Counted from the first letter of the stretch, positions 1 through 8,978 are shown. The stretch is DNA of 64,000 nucleotides from Mariniphaga sp. (GCA_025355585.1 JANXZJ010000079.1:62001-126000), one strand, 5' to 3'. The notes: a model not told the origin generated them from the sequence alone. Numbers and translations are program-made.

Positions 1-1
1 C

Positions 2-46
2 ACTAATGCTGCAATAATTCTTGACAAAACGAAGCAACTTTTTTAA
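2..46 (+). CDS. Possible C-terminal tail of an upstream gene (partial)
   Basis: An open frame runs from the window edge to a TAA at 44-46 and reads TNAAIILDKTKQLF. It may be the last residues of a gene truncated by the window start, 51 bases before selD. The stretch is too short to identify. In many bacteria selD neighbours mnmH (tRNA 2-selenouridine synthase), but nothing here confirms that. Confidence 0.25.
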   Translation, partial: TNAAIILDKTKQLF

Positions 47-97
47 GCATGAACCGTCATCATACAATTTATCACAAAAATATTATTTAAACATAAC

Positions 98-1159
98 ATG
101 AAAGACATCAATAATTTGCCAGACAATTCTCCTGTAAAACTCACACAATACTCTCATGGAGCCGGATGCGGATGTAAAATATCACCCAAAGTTTTAAACG
201 CTATTTTAGCACAATGCAAAACTGAATTCCCCGATCCATCATTGTTGGTAGGTAACAGTACGCTTGATGATGCAGCCGTTTACGATATTGGCAATAATCA
301 GGTAATCATCTCAACTACCGACTTTTTCATGCCAATTGTGGATGATCCTTACGATTTCGGTGGCATCGCATCGGTCAATGCCATCAGCGACATTTTCGCA
401 ATGGGTGGAACCCCTTTGATGGCGGTAGCAATCCTATGCTGGCCGGTCAACAAACTCCCGGCAGAAATTGCAGGCCAGGTAATTGAAGGGGCAAAGCAAG
501 CTTGCGCACGGGCCGGAATTGCAATTGCCGGAGGCCATAGTATTGATGGTCCGGAACCTATTTTTGGGTTGGCGGTTACAGGAATTGCACAAAAAGATCA
601 AATCAGGTTGAATTGCACTGCAACTGAAGGATGCAAACTCTACCTAACAAAGCCTTTGGGAATCGGAATTTTATCGACAGCCCAAAAGCAAGGTATTCTG
701 AAAGAGGAAGACCGACAAACCGCACGAAATTTAATGCTAACCATCAATACAATAGGCAAAGAACTTGGAACGCTGGACGGAGTAAAGGCGATGACCGATG
801 TTACGGGATTCGGATTACTGGGTCACCTGGTCGAAATGTGCGAAGGAAGTGGTCTGAGTGCTGAAATCTTTGCAAATAAAGTCCCCAGGATCGAAAACAT
901 TGATTTTTATATGGAGCACAAAACCTTTCCGGGTGGTACATTCCGGAATTTCGACAGTTACGGACACAAAGTATCCCCTATGAACGATGAGCAAAAGCAT
1001 CTCTTATGTGATCCTCAGACCAGCGGCGGTCTATTGGTAGCTGTTACACCCGAAGGAAAGGACTCCTTTTTGGAAATCGCTTCTAAATATGGGCTGAAAC
1101 CCGAATCATTTGGCGTGATAAAGAATAAAGGGGAATTTGTAGTGGAGATAAAAGGCTAA
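98..1159 (+). CDS. selD: Selenide, water dikinase (selenophosphate synthetase)
   Basis: SelD makes selenophosphate from selenide and ATP, the selenium donor for selenocysteine and 2-selenouridine. The 353-residue protein is full length for the family. The catalytic motif [10 protein letters not shown] is at residues 18-27, with Cys24 in the position that is Cys or Sec in other SelDs and Lys27 as its partner; this version uses Cys, so no recoding is needed. An AIRS-type N-terminal fold ([14 protein letters not shown]-binding Asp residues) is followed by the AIRS C-terminal domain with [10 protein letters not shown] and DPQTSGGLL. The gene stands alone and converges on the sugar-operon kinase. 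No selA, selB or selenoprotein is visible here, so the use made of selenophosphate in this organism cannot be decided. Confidence 0.97.
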   Translation: MKDINNLPDNSPVKLTQYSHGAGCGCKISPKVLNAILAQCKTEFPDPSLLVGNSTLDDAAVYDIGNNQVIISTTDFFMPIVDDPYDFGGIASVNAISDIFAMGGTPLMAVAILCWPVNKLPAEIAGQVIEGAKQACARAGIAIAGGHSIDGPEPIFGLAVTGIAQKDQIRLNCTATEGCKLYLTKPLGIGILSTAQKQGILKEEDRQTARNLMLTINTIGKELGTLDGVKAMTDVTGFGLLGHLVEMCEGSGLSAEIFANKVPRIENIDFYMEHKTFPGGTFRNFDSYGHKVSPMNDEQKHLLCDPQTSGGLLVAVTPEGKDSFLEIASKYGLKPESFGVIKNKGEFVVEIKG

Positions 1160-1224
1160 TATATCAATCCGTAGTGAGAATAAAAAACTGGTCAGGAGCA
1201 ATTGAAAGATTATTTTGGTAACGG

Positions 1225-2337
1225 CTATTCGTTTACCTGATTTAAAAATCCGATAAGTTTGTCAACATCAGGGCTTATTCCGGTTCTTACGTAATAGCCG
1301 GAAACTGCATTTGCGACAATTAACGATTGAAAAAGATCAAAATCGCAAAATCTGGCGAAACAGAAACCGGCATTGAAATTGTCACCTCCACCGGTTAGAA
1401 TTGTTGGTTCTTTACAGAAAAAGGTTTCACATTTTTCAACAATAGACCCATCGCTGGCAAGGGCATCTTTTGTGCGGTGAATGATTAAAATATCTGTCAT
1501 ACAGGCATTAAACATCATTTTTACAAAACCTTCATCAACTTTATTATCAGGCAGATCAAGTGCATTGGCAATTAGTTCAGCTTCATTCTGGTTCAGACTG
1601 ACTATCACTTTGAAATATTTTTTAAATCGTGCCAATAGCGCGATTACCGATTGAATTTCTTCCTTTGATCTTCGCGAACAATCAGAAAAATCGGTAAAGA
1701 AACAAGGTTTTACAGCAGGAAGCGACGCTAAAGGCAATATTTCCTCTAGAATACCTTCCCAGATATCTGTTGAATTGATGATCTCGCTCCAGTTTAGAAA
1801 TGAAACCAGTTGTTTATTCGAAATTAGCAGTTTAATCCTTTCGATTCCAAGCAATTTTAATATCCCGCTCCAATTGAGTTTATCATAGGGCCCCGGATCA
1901 AACATCATTACTTTCGCATCACTAAACTCGAGTGCAGATGTTGAAATCGTTTCTTCAACTGTATAAAGTGTGCAGTTAGTTGACATTGAACGGAATATTG
2001 GCAGAACATCGGGCAGGCCAAAAGTTCCGATGCATTCGGCTTTTATTCCCAGGTTGCCCAATGCATTGCCTGTTATAACCATATTTCCCCCAAATTTTGA
2101 TTGCTGAGTCCGTAACTCGATTCCACAGCTTTTATTTTCACGACTTATCAAAAATTCTCCGAATTGCCGGCTATTCGTAAAAAACCGTGCATCACCACTA
2201 TCATCTTTACCATTTACGATCCGGACAATATTATCAATACATGCATCAAATCCAAGGAATGCGTGGATTTCAGACAATTTCTTTTGCTGAAGCTTTGAAA
2301 CTATAAAACCAAGATCATCGGCAATTTTTCTTTGCAT
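1225..2337 (-). CDS. PfkB/ribokinase-family carbohydrate kinase
   Basis: This 370-residue protein is a cytosolic sugar or sugar-phosphate kinase of the PfkB family. The family's second signature is near the C-terminus (LTGGGDNFNAGF, about residues 310-322), with the Asp that acts as catalytic base. An N-terminal segment resembles the sugar-binding start of the family (FLGFDACIDNIVRIVNG, FGGNMVITGNALGNLG). It is longer than ribokinase and the acceptor sugar cannot be read from the sequence. It is the last gene of the DeoR-led operon, 10 bases after the NagB-like gene, so the two probably act on the same phosphorylated sugar. Family is secure, substrate unknown. Confidence 0.85.
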   Translation of the reverse strand: MQRKIADDLGFIVSKLQQKKLSEIHAFLGFDACIDNIVRIVNGKDDSGDARFFTNSRQFGEFLISRENKSCGIELRTQQSKFGGNMVITGNALGNLGIKAECIGTFGLPDVLPIFRSMSTNCTLYTVEETISTSALEFSDAKVMMFDPGPYDKLNWSGILKLLGIERIKLLISNKQLVSFLNWSEIINSTDIWEGILEEILPLASLPAVKPCFFTDFSDCSRRSKEEIQSVIALLARFKKYFKVIVSLNQNEAELIANALDLPDNKVDEGFVKMMFNACMTDILIIHRTKDALASDGSIVEKCETFFCKEPTILTGGGDNFNAGFCFARFCDFDLFQSLIVANAVSGYYVRTGISPDVDKLIGFLNQVNE

Positions 2338-2347
2338 TATTGCTCAT

Positions 2348-3070
2348 TTAAAGATATTTAGAAGCCTCTTTATCCAACAGTAAAAATGCGTTTTTATGCG
2401 ATTTCAATACTGATGCAGGAAAATCAGTAGATATTTCACTTTCAATCAGATGCTTTACGATTTCCGCTTTTTTTTCTCCATTCAATTGTAAGATTACAGT
2501 TTTAGCCTCCATAAAATATTTAACGCCCAAAGAAATCCCTCCAGTTAAACTTACATCGCCGGTGAAATATTTTTGTCCAACAATTTTAGTAACATTATCC
2601 AAATCAACAATATGCGAATATAAATCAAATGACGTTCCGGGTTCATTCAGTCCCAGGTGCCCATTCATCCCAACACCAAGCAACACCATATCAAATGGGC
2701 CGTTTTCGCGAATAAACTGATCAGTTTTATTACATTCCCTTTCTAAATAAGCAGATTCACCATCGAAAAAGCATAGATTTTCAGGAGAATAATCTATATG
2801 ATCAAACAGGTGCTTTTTCAGGAACGAGAAACAATTTTCGCTTTTACTCTTTCCAAGGTTCGTCCATTCGTCCAATCCAACAATTTTGCAATGCTTAAAA
2901 CTGATTTCCCCTGCTTTATTCATTTCTATCAGGCGATTAAATGTCCCTACCGAAGTATCTCCGGCCGGAAAACATAGCAAAGCATCAGGTTTTTCCAAAA
3001 TGATAGCTGCAATCTGTTCAGCAGTTTTCAACGACAATTCGGAATAATTCTCATAAACTATTTTTTCCAT
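2348..3070 (-). CDS. Glucosamine-6-phosphate deaminase-like (NagB/6-phosphogluconolactonase family) protein
   Basis: A 240-residue NagB-type enzyme, expected to interconvert an amino-sugar phosphate and a keto-sugar phosphate. Visible motifs are the phosphate loop FPAGDTSVGTFNRL near residue 35, GLDEW near residue 66 (the catalytic Asp/Glu region; GDEY in E. coli NagB), and GVGMNGHLGLNEPG near residue 132, which contains the catalytic His and Glu. It is somewhat shorter than E. coli NagB (266) and departs from it around the allosteric region, so a related isomerase or deaminase activity is possible. It precedes the PfkB kinase by 10 bases and follows the oxidoreductase gene after a 121-base gap holding a strong hairpin. 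Confidence 0.85.
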   Translation of the reverse strand: MEKIVYENYSELSLKTAEQIAAIILEKPDALLCFPAGDTSVGTFNRLIEMNKAGEISFKHCKIVGLDEWTNLGKSKSENCFSFLKKHLFDHIDYSPENLCFFDGESAYLERECNKTDQFIRENGPFDMVLLGVGMNGHLGLNEPGTSFDLYSHIVDLDNVTKIVGQKYFTGDVSLTGGISLGVKYFMEAKTVILQLNGEKKAEIVKHLIESEISTDFPASVLKSHKNAFLLLDKEASKYL

Positions 3071-3124
3071 CCTGAAAATTTCATATTTCTATCTTATGAC
3101 TAACATATTCATCGCAGATGATTT

Positions 3125-3166
3125 ATTTTCAGGTAGTAAGAATTAAAACAATTACTACCTGAAAAT
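3125..3166. other. Perfect 15-bp inverted repeat between operon genes
   Basis: Two perfectly complementary 15-base arms (3125-3139 and 3152-3166, core TTTTCAGGTAGTAA) surround a 12-base loop in the 121-base gap between the oxidoreductase and NagB-like genes. No run of U follows the stem on the transcribed strand, so it is not a classical terminator. It could be an mRNA processing or stability hairpin, or an operator for a dimeric regulator. Confidence 0.6.
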
Positions 3167-3191
3167 TTGAAAACCAGCAAATCCACTGTCA

Positions 3192-4718
3192 CTAAAGCTT
3201 CAGTTCGCCCCATCCTTTCCGGTATTCTCTTTTAACAAACTGATTGGCTTGTTCGAAATTCGTTATTCGCATATTGGGACCATCCCATTTATAGTTGATG
3301 TATCGGCCGGGATAAATATTTGATTCCATTTCGCCATAAACCGGGTCTGTGCGTTTTACTTTTTCGCGAATATTAAAACTCCGTAACAATAAATTTCCCA
3401 TTAATACCGTTTCAGTGAGCGGTCCGGCATATCCGACAAATGGAGAATCCACTTCAGCATTCCCATAACCTGCAATACAGGCATCAACCCATTGCCACCA
3501 ATGGCCATCCATATCGCCAACAATTCGCGGGTACTTTTTCGGGACATTAATTTCTTTATTTCTGCCCAATGGCAAAAGTATCGGATTACGTCCTCCCCAA
3601 CCACATGCAGCTTTTCCCTTTGTACCAATAAATAAGGTACCTCCCTCATAATCATTTAATCCCGGCCAATCAGCCATAATATCATTCATATTTCCATCTG
3701 CATCGAGCTCCATTGGGCGTTCCGGAGTAATACCACCATCCATCCAGTAAAGGTTTAATTCCTTACCATTCTTTTGCTGGTATTTGAAACGAACTGAACT
3801 TGATACTGGTCCACTATCTGGAAAAATACCTTCCTTAAAGATGCCGTTATAAACCGTGCTGGCGCTGCAGGAAACTTCCGTCGGATAACCAAGATTCAAT
3901 AATTTAAATGGTGGTCCCATAATATGGCAGCCCATATCACCCAATGCGCCGGTCCCAAACTGCCACCAGCCGCGCCAGTTAAACGGGACCATATTGTCGA
4001 TGTAATTGGTTTGCTGAGCAGTGCCCAACCAAAGATCCCATTTAAGTTCCTTTGGCACAGCAGGACGCGTATCCGGCCATTGAATGCCTTGTGGCCAGAC
4101 TGGCCGGTCGGTCCAGCAATAAACTTTTTCAATTTCACCAAGTATATCAGCTTCAATCCATTCGCGTAAAGTACGCATGCCGTCACACGAAGCTCCCTGA
4201 TCACCCATTTGCGTCACAACTTTATATTTTTCAGCTGCTTGCGTCAAAATACGCGCCTCAAAGATATCATGAGATAATGGTTTTTGAAGGTACAAGTGTT
4301 TGTTCAATTGCATAGCACTTAATCCGACAATGGCATGATTATGATCGGGAATAGCCACAGACACCGCATCGAAGTTTTTAGCCTCTTTATCAAACATTTC
4401 ACGCCAGTCGTGATAAAATGCAGCTTTGGGGAATTCTTTTATTCTCGGTGCAGCCTGACGGTCATCAACATCGCAAAGACAGGAAATTACTGCATTATTT
4501 TTTGGAGCAGTAGCGTAATGATGAATATCGCTTTCACCCTCACCACCGCAACCGATTGCTGCGATACGAAGTTTATCACTGGGAGGAACATGACCCAGAC
4601 CTCCCACTGTGAAACTTGGTAGAATGGTAAAAGCAGCCGCACCTGATGTGGTCATTTTCACAAAATTCCGGCGCGTAACACTGCCTGATTTGGTTGTTAC
4701 CTGACTAATTTTTTTCAT
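3192..4718 (-). CDS. Tat-exported Gfo/Idh/MocA-family oxidoreductase
   Basis: This 508-residue protein belongs to the secreted Gfo/Idh/MocA group common in Bacteroidota, NAD(P)-dependent sugar oxidoreductases. The N-terminus carries a twin-arginine signal (VTRRNFVK near residues 14-21, then a hydrophobic stretch), so the enzyme is probably exported folded with its cofactor bound. The Rossmann fold follows (LRIAAIGCGGEG), then AIPDHNHA and a QKP motif where cytosolic members have EKP. The C-terminal half resembles the family's extended domain. The neighbouring DUF1080 protein is a frequent partner in pathways where one enzyme oxidises a glycoside to the 3-keto form and another cleaves it. Precise substrate unknown. 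Confidence 0.9.
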   Translation of the reverse strand: MKKISQVTTKSGSVTRRNFVKMTTSGAAAFTILPSFTVGGLGHVPPSDKLRIAAIGCGGEGESDIHHYATAPKNNAVISCLCDVDDRQAAPRIKEFPKAAFYHDWREMFDKEAKNFDAVSVAIPDHNHAIVGLSAMQLNKHLYLQKPLSHDIFEARILTQAAEKYKVVTQMGDQGASCDGMRTLREWIEADILGEIEKVYCWTDRPVWPQGIQWPDTRPAVPKELKWDLWLGTAQQTNYIDNMVPFNWRGWWQFGTGALGDMGCHIMGPPFKLLNLGYPTEVSCSASTVYNGIFKEGIFPDSGPVSSSVRFKYQQKNGKELNLYWMDGGITPERPMELDADGNMNDIMADWPGLNDYEGGTLFIGTKGKAACGWGGRNPILLPLGRNKEINVPKKYPRIVGDMDGHWWQWVDACIAGYGNAEVDSPFVGYAGPLTETVLMGNLLLRSFNIREKVKRTDPVYGEMESNIYPGRYINYKWDGPNMRITNFEQANQFVKREYRKGWGELKL

Positions 4719-4768
4719 TTAAAAACTGGTTAAAGTTTCAATTAAAAACTATCCTGAATTTATTGATA

Positions 4769-5518
4769 TTACTTTTTCAAAGGTTTAACTGAAACCTCTT
4801 TGAAGAATACAACATCCTTATCGCCATGGTTTTGAATACCAATATAACCTTTTTCAGGACGGGGACCATGAAAGGGTTCAAAGTCAAATTTGCGGGCGGG
4901 TACCGGATCACCTTCCTTGAAATCGGTCACTTTTACGCCATTCAAAACCACAATGGTTCTGAGTCCGTCTAAGGTGATTTCCATCGTATTCCATTCCGGA
5001 CCTGGTTTTCCTGTTTTGGCCAACGGTTTTGTCAAGGAATACAACATACCTGTGTAATGGTAATCGTCTTCTTTGGAAAGTTCAGGCTGGTTGTCAATTT
5101 GTACTTCATAGCCGTAAAATACTGGCATCCACTCTTCGTAGGGTTCAATGGGGATCCTGATAAAAACGCCGGAGTTGCTGTTTGTGTCTCGCATTCTGAA
5201 AACAACCCGGATCGTACAATTTCCAAACATTTCTCCGGTCCAATAAAGTAAACCCATTCCTCCATGTGATTTAATCAAACCATCCTCAACATACTGAGAT
5301 CCCGGACCTACATGTTTCCAACCTGTCAGGTCTTTTCCATTAAATAACTGCCTCCACTGACTATTATCTGCTTGTGGCAGAGAAGCTACACTTAACTGTT
5401 TAGTTTGATTTCCTGTCGTAGAAACACGGGGAGAAGCAATGATTTGGGAGAAGAAGGAAATTAAAACTAAACCAAAAACAAAAATTGATCTTAACGCATT
5501 TTTCATTTTTTTTGACAT
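4769..5518 (-). CDS. Secreted DUF1080 protein (3-keto-disaccharide hydrolase-like)
   Basis: A 249-residue exported protein with a signal peptide (about residues 1-29, hydrophobic FVFGLVLISFFSQIIA). The mature part is a single concanavalin-like jelly-roll of the DUF1080 family, with the typical opening WRQLFNGKDLTGW near residue 56, then GVFIRIP and EVQIDNQ. Members of this family cleave 3-keto-glycosides or other keto-sugars in the periplasm. It lies 50 bases upstream of the oxidoreductase gene in the same operon, which fits an oxidise-then-cleave pathway. The family assignment is firm; the actual glycoside is not visible. Confidence 0.88.
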   Translation of the reverse strand: MSKKMKNALRSIFVFGLVLISFFSQIIASPRVSTTGNQTKQLSVASLPQADNSQWRQLFNGKDLTGWKHVGPGSQYVEDGLIKSHGGMGLLYWTGEMFGNCTIRVVFRMRDTNSNSGVFIRIPIEPYEEWMPVFYGYEVQIDNQPELSKEDDYHYTGMLYSLTKPLAKTGKPGPEWNTMEITLDGLRTIVVLNGVKVTDFKEGDPVPARKFDFEPFHGPRPEKGYIGIQNHGDKDVVFFKEVSVKPLKK

Positions 5519-5577
5519 TTAGAAATTCATACTCGAGTTACTTGGACGACGCTAATATTTTATTAATGCTTTATTTA

Positions 5578-6351
5578 TCAGACTATGTTTACTACCAGAA
5601 CATCCACACCAAGGCTCATTATTTTTTCAACCATTTCTGATGAAACGCCACTATCTGTAATTAATATATCAATGTCAGAAAGTTGTGCAATTGTCATGAT
5701 TCCCTTTTGTAGAAATTTTGATGAATCAATAAGAACAATGGTCTTTTTGGAATTCTTTATATTTAGTTTTGCAAGAGAAGCTTCTTCAATATTCATTGTC
5801 ATAATTCCACTTTGAATATCAATACCATCCGCACTAAGAAAGTATTTATCACAATAGTAGTTCCTCAATGATTCGGCAGCCTGTTCGCCCACAAGTGCGA
5901 GAGAATTCCTCCTCAAAATGCCTCCAGGCATAATAACCCGGATGTTGGGATACTCAGCTAATCTGAATGTTATATCCACAGAATTTGTTACAACCGTGAT
6001 GTCAATTTTTTTAGGTAAATGCTTGGCCAATTCCATAATGGTCGTTCCGGTATCCAGTAAAATTGTTTCGCCATTTCTTACTAAACTGGCCGCTGCAGTA
6101 CCAATTGCTTCTTTAAGCTTAATATTTTGCTTGCGTCGATCGAATATTGACAGATCAGTATTGATCAGACTTTGCTTCATTGCTCCACCACGGGATCTGA
6201 TCAGGATGTTTTTCTTTTCCAAATGCTTTAAGTCCTTGCGAATGGTTACCTCGCTTACCAGAAATTGCTGGCTAAGTTCCGAAACATTCACTTGTTCCTC
6301 TTTTTCAATCTTCTTCAGAATAAACATTCGACGGTCGACACAAGAACTCAT
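5578..6351 (-). CDS. DeoR-family transcriptional regulator
   Basis: A 257-residue DeoR/GlpR-type regulator. The N-terminal helix-turn-helix is clear (VNVSELSQQFLVSEVTIRKD, about residues 21-40, followed by the RSRGGA motif). The C-terminal sugar-phosphate-sensing domain includes LLDTGTTIMELAKHL and TVVTNS. Members usually repress a linked sugar operon and are released by a sugar-phosphate intermediate. This is the promoter-proximal gene of the five-gene operon, 59 bases before the DUF1080 gene, so it probably controls itself and the enzymes behind it. A good Bacteroidota promoter lies 35 bases upstream of the start. Confidence 0.92.
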   Translation of the reverse strand: MSSCVDRRMFILKKIEKEEQVNVSELSQQFLVSEVTIRKDLKHLEKKNILIRSRGGAMKQSLINTDLSIFDRRKQNIKLKEAIGTAAASLVRNGETILLDTGTTIMELAKHLPKKIDITVVTNSVDITFRLAEYPNIRVIMPGGILRRNSLALVGEQAAESLRNYYCDKYFLSADGIDIQSGIMTMNIEEASLAKLNIKNSKKTIVLIDSSKFLQKGIMTIAQLSDIDILITDSGVSSEMVEKIMSLGVDVLVVNIV

Positions 6352-6385
6352 ATCCGTGAAAAATTGGTTTCATTTTATTCCACAT

Positions 6386-6414
6386 CAAATATATATAATT
6401 ACAATATGAAACAA
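6386..6414 (-). promoter_or_regulatory. Promoter of the DeoR-led sugar operon
   Basis: On the minus strand a TTG (6412-6414) is followed after 18 bases by TATATTTG (6386-6393), a full match to the Bacteroidota -7 consensus TAnnTTTG. Transcription would start about 25-30 bases before the DeoR start codon. The surrounding AT-rich sequence could also hold the autoregulatory operator. Confidence 0.6.
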
Positions 6415-6435
6415 TACGAAACCTTTGATTTTTTT

Positions 6436-6484
6436 ATAAAAAAAACTTCGCCTCGAAGGATTTAATAACCTTTGAGGCGAAGTT
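6436..6484 (-). terminator. Rho-independent terminator of the ThuA gene
   Basis: A 16-bp stem with one mismatch (6444-6459 with 6469-6484, GC-rich core CTTCGCCTC) and a 9-base loop is followed on the minus strand by a run of at least eight T. It sits 25 bases past the stop codon of the ThuA-like gene and insulates it from the DeoR operon. Confidence 0.85.
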
Positions 6485-6508
6485 GGAATGAAATATTAAA
6501 GTATAATA

Positions 6509-7279
6509 CTACAAATCAATTCTTTTTCCAGCCCATTCTATTGCATAAAAAAGGTGCTGCTGAATCTTTTCATTTTCAAATGAAGTATCGCCATGTCCAA
6601 AAACGGTGTAAAATGAACGTGCACCTTCGAATTCATGGTACCAAATCACCGGATGATCACCCATTTTCCATGTGTCATCTTTAGGAAGTTTTTTAATCGA
6701 AGATTCGTCAAGTGTTGCCAGAACAGTTACTTTGCCGCGTGGATTCTCTTTGTAGGAATACCATTCGTCTTCAATTGTAAAGGTTTTCATTCCTACAAAT
6801 GGTTTCATAGCGGGATGATTGGTATTCTCGATATTAATTGTAGCTAACTGATATGGTGGATGTGTCTTGAAGAATGCCCCATTCAGATCGCCATACCATT
6901 TCCAATCGTATTCACAATCGGCAGAGGCATGAATTCCGACAAAGCCTTTTCCGCTTTTGATAAAAGTTTCGAAGGCTTTCTCGCCAGAGGCATCAAGCAC
7001 CTTCATGGTTGGATTCAAAAATACACAGACATCAAACCGGGAAAGAAATTCATCCGTAAATAAGGTAGCATCTTCAGTGGCTGTAACCACCCACCCCTTT
7101 TGCTGAGCAAGTGTTGTGATTGCTTTAATTCCTGCTGGAATTGAAGTGTGGCGATAGCCAGCTGTTTTCGAAAAGACAAGAACATTTAGTTTCTTCTGTT
7201 CTGCCACTTTTTGATCCGATTGGGCCATAACACCCAATGAAACAGCTAATGCCAAAAATAGCATCAATACATTTTTCAT
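6509..7279 (-). CDS. Secreted ThuA-like (glutamine-amidotransferase-fold) protein
   Basis: The product is 256 residues from the ATG at 7277-7279. The open frame extends 29 codons further upstream, but that extension overlaps a terminator hairpin, and the internal Met begins a clean signal peptide (MKNVLMLFLALAVSLGVMAQ). The mature part is a ThuA domain: LNVLVFSKTAGYRHTSIPAG, FLNPTM, FVGIHASADCE, and PVIWYHEFEGARSFYTVFGH. ThuA proteins are linked to trehalose or other keto-sugar use and often occur with Gfo/Idh and DUF1080 proteins, as here. Terminators on both sides suggest it is transcribed alone. The catalytic role of the family is poorly defined. Confidence 0.85.
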   Translation of the reverse strand: MKNVLMLFLALAVSLGVMAQSDQKVAEQKKLNVLVFSKTAGYRHTSIPAGIKAITTLAQQKGWVVTATEDATLFTDEFLSRFDVCVFLNPTMKVLDASGEKAFETFIKSGKGFVGIHASADCEYDWKWYGDLNGAFFKTHPPYQLATINIENTNHPAMKPFVGMKTFTIEDEWYSYKENPRGKVTVLATLDESSIKKLPKDDTWKMGDHPVIWYHEFEGARSFYTVFGHGDTSFENEKIQQHLFYAIEWAGKRIDL

Positions 7280-7318
7280 TTCAGGTAATTTTAAGTGATT
7301 TAATGGTGTCGAAAGTAT

Positions 7319-7357
7319 AAAAAAAAGGCGACCCTTTTTCAAAGATCGCCTTTTTTT
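7319..7357 (-). terminator. Terminator of the methylmalonyl-CoA decarboxylase operon
   Basis: The arms 7321-7331 and 7346-7357 pair (AAGGCGA with TCGCCTT, extended by A and T runs) around a 14-base loop, with eight T on the minus strand. It lies 15 bases past the OadB stop. The A/T-flanked stem could work in both directions. Confidence 0.8.
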
Positions 7358-7372
7358 ATAAATCATATGTAG

Positions 7373-8545
7373 CTAAAACAAAAAGCTTAACAATACACCA
7401 GCTGCGACAGCGCTACCGATCACGCCGGCAACGTTTGGACCCATTGCATGCATCAGCAAATGGTTTGTTTTATCGTAGGACAAACCAACAACCTGCGACA
7501 CACGGGCACTGGCCGGAACTGCTGAGACACCTGCATTACCAATCAACGGATTGATTTTATTCCCTTCTTTCAAAAACAGATTGATAATTTTTACAAATCC
7601 GACTCCACCAATTGTTGCGATGGCAAACGCTAAAGCTCCGAGGAAAAAGATCCCCAAAGATTTCATTGTAAGAAAATTGGAAGCTTGTGTTGAAGCACCA
7701 ACTGTAAGGCCAATCAAAATGGTCACGATATCGATCATCGGTCCTTTGGCTGTATCTGCCAAACGTTTTGTAACAGTACTCTCTTTCAGTAAATTGCCCA
7801 GAAATAGCATAGCAAGAAGCGGAAGACCCGAAGGTACGAGAAAGCAGGTTAACAAGAGACCGGCAATCGGAAAGATGATTTTTTCCTGCTTTGAAACCGG
7901 ACGTGGTGGTTTCATTCTGATCAGACGCTCTTTGCTGTTCGTTAACAACTTCATAAATGGTGGTTGAATGACGGGAACCAAAGCCATATACGAATAGGCA
8001 GAAACTGCAATTGCACCCATTAATTCAGGAGCAAGCCTTGATGAGACGAAAATTGCAGTAGGTCCGTCAGCACCACCAATGATTGCGATGGCACCTGCTT
8101 CGGATGGAGAATAGCCCAGCGCCAATGCAATCCCATAGGCGCCAAAAATACCTAATTGAGCAGCAGCACCAACAAGCATTAACTTCGGATTCGAAATTAA
8201 CGCCGAGAAATCTGTCATGGCACCGATTCCAAGAAAGATCAACGGAGGATATACCCCTTTAAGTACGCCGAAATAAAGGTAATTCATCACACTCCCTGAT
8301 TCATAAACCCCAATTTCCGATCCTGGCTGAAATGCGATGTTACCAACTAAAATCCCGAAACCAATCGGAACCAAAAGCATTGGCTCATATTCCCTGGAAA
8401 TAGCCAGGTATATAAATGCCAAACCGATCATTATCATGACTATATGGCCAATTGTCATATTTGCAAAAGCCGTATATTCAAGAAACTGACCAAGGTGATC
8501 AATTATAAAAGTAAAAAAACTTGTATTTTCCATGTTATTCTCCAA
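7373..8545 (-). CDS. oadB: Sodium-pumping decarboxylase beta subunit
   Basis: A 390-residue integral membrane protein of the OadB/GcdB/MmdB family. It decarboxylates carboxybiotin and couples this to Na+ export. Many hydrophobic segments are present, with conserved GGADGPTAIFVSS near residue 155 and the C-terminal GNAGVSAVPASARV and HAMGPNVAGVIGS motifs found in the ion-conducting core. Start codons at residue 1 or residue 5 are both possible; the first overlaps the biotin-carrier gene by 11 bases, the second follows it. It is the last gene of the operon and works with the carboxyltransferase, biotin carrier and gamma subunit encoded upstream. Confidence 0.96.
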   Translation of the reverse strand: MENNMENTSFFTFIIDHLGQFLEYTAFANMTIGHIVMIMIGLAFIYLAISREYEPMLLVPIGFGILVGNIAFQPGSEIGVYESGSVMNYLYFGVLKGVYPPLIFLGIGAMTDFSALISNPKLMLVGAAAQLGIFGAYGIALALGYSPSEAGAIAIIGGADGPTAIFVSSRLAPELMGAIAVSAYSYMALVPVIQPPFMKLLTNSKERLIRMKPPRPVSKQEKIIFPIAGLLLTCFLVPSGLPLLAMLFLGNLLKESTVTKRLADTAKGPMIDIVTILIGLTVGASTQASNFLTMKSLGIFFLGALAFAIATIGGVGFVKIINLFLKEGNKINPLIGNAGVSAVPASARVSQVVGLSYDKTNHLLMHAMGPNVAGVIGSAVAAGVLLSFLF

Positions 8546-8978
8546 TCACAATTAGTACGTCACCTTCCATTACCGCATCTCCTTTTTGTTTGGCAATCGA
8601 AATAATCTTTCCGGCTTTATCAGCTTCGATGTTATTTTCCATTTTCATGGCTTCGAGAATAAGAACACGCTGTCCGATTTTGACAATATCACCTTCTTTT
8701 ACAAAGAGTTCAAGGACGACTCCGGGAAGCGGTGATTTAATTGTACCGGCACCTTTAGGACCAGATGGACTGGCAGTTTTGGCGACTGACGGATGGCTAT
8801 CAGTAGATGGAACCGAAACACTTCGCACCAGTTTAGGCGTCTTAACAGGTTGCATGTCCTTATCGACTTCAACACTGTATTTAGTGCCATTAATTTCAAT
8901 TTCAGCAATGTTATCTTCGATACTTAAAACTTCCGCATCGTATTGATTGCCATTTATTTTAAATTTAAATTTTTTCAT
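8535..8978 (-). CDS. Biotin carboxyl carrier subunit of the decarboxylase
   Basis: A 147-residue biotin carrier protein. The C-terminal biotinyl domain has the EAMKMEN motif, with the biotin-accepting lysine at about residue 112. An N-terminal segment of about 65 residues and a Ser/Pro/Ala-rich linker (SVPSTDSHPSVAKTASPSG) precede it, a usual layout for swinging carrier arms. It ferries CO2 from the carboxyltransferase (MmdA) to the membrane subunit (OadB). The gene lies between the OadG and OadB genes, 12 bases after the former and overlapping the latter. Confidence 0.95.
   Translation of the reverse strand: MKKFKFKINGNQYDAEVLSIEDNIAEIEINGTKYSVEVDKDMQPVKTPKLVRSVSVPSTDSHPSVAKTASPSGPKGAGTIKSPLPGVVLELFVKEGDIVKIGQRVLILEAMKMENNIEADKAGKIISIAKQKGDAVMEGDVLIVIGE

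Noticed and set aside
7280-7366. N-terminal extension of the ThuA-like protein
   Set aside because: The extension overlaps a terminator hairpin and precedes a clear signal peptide; the start at 7279 is better supported.
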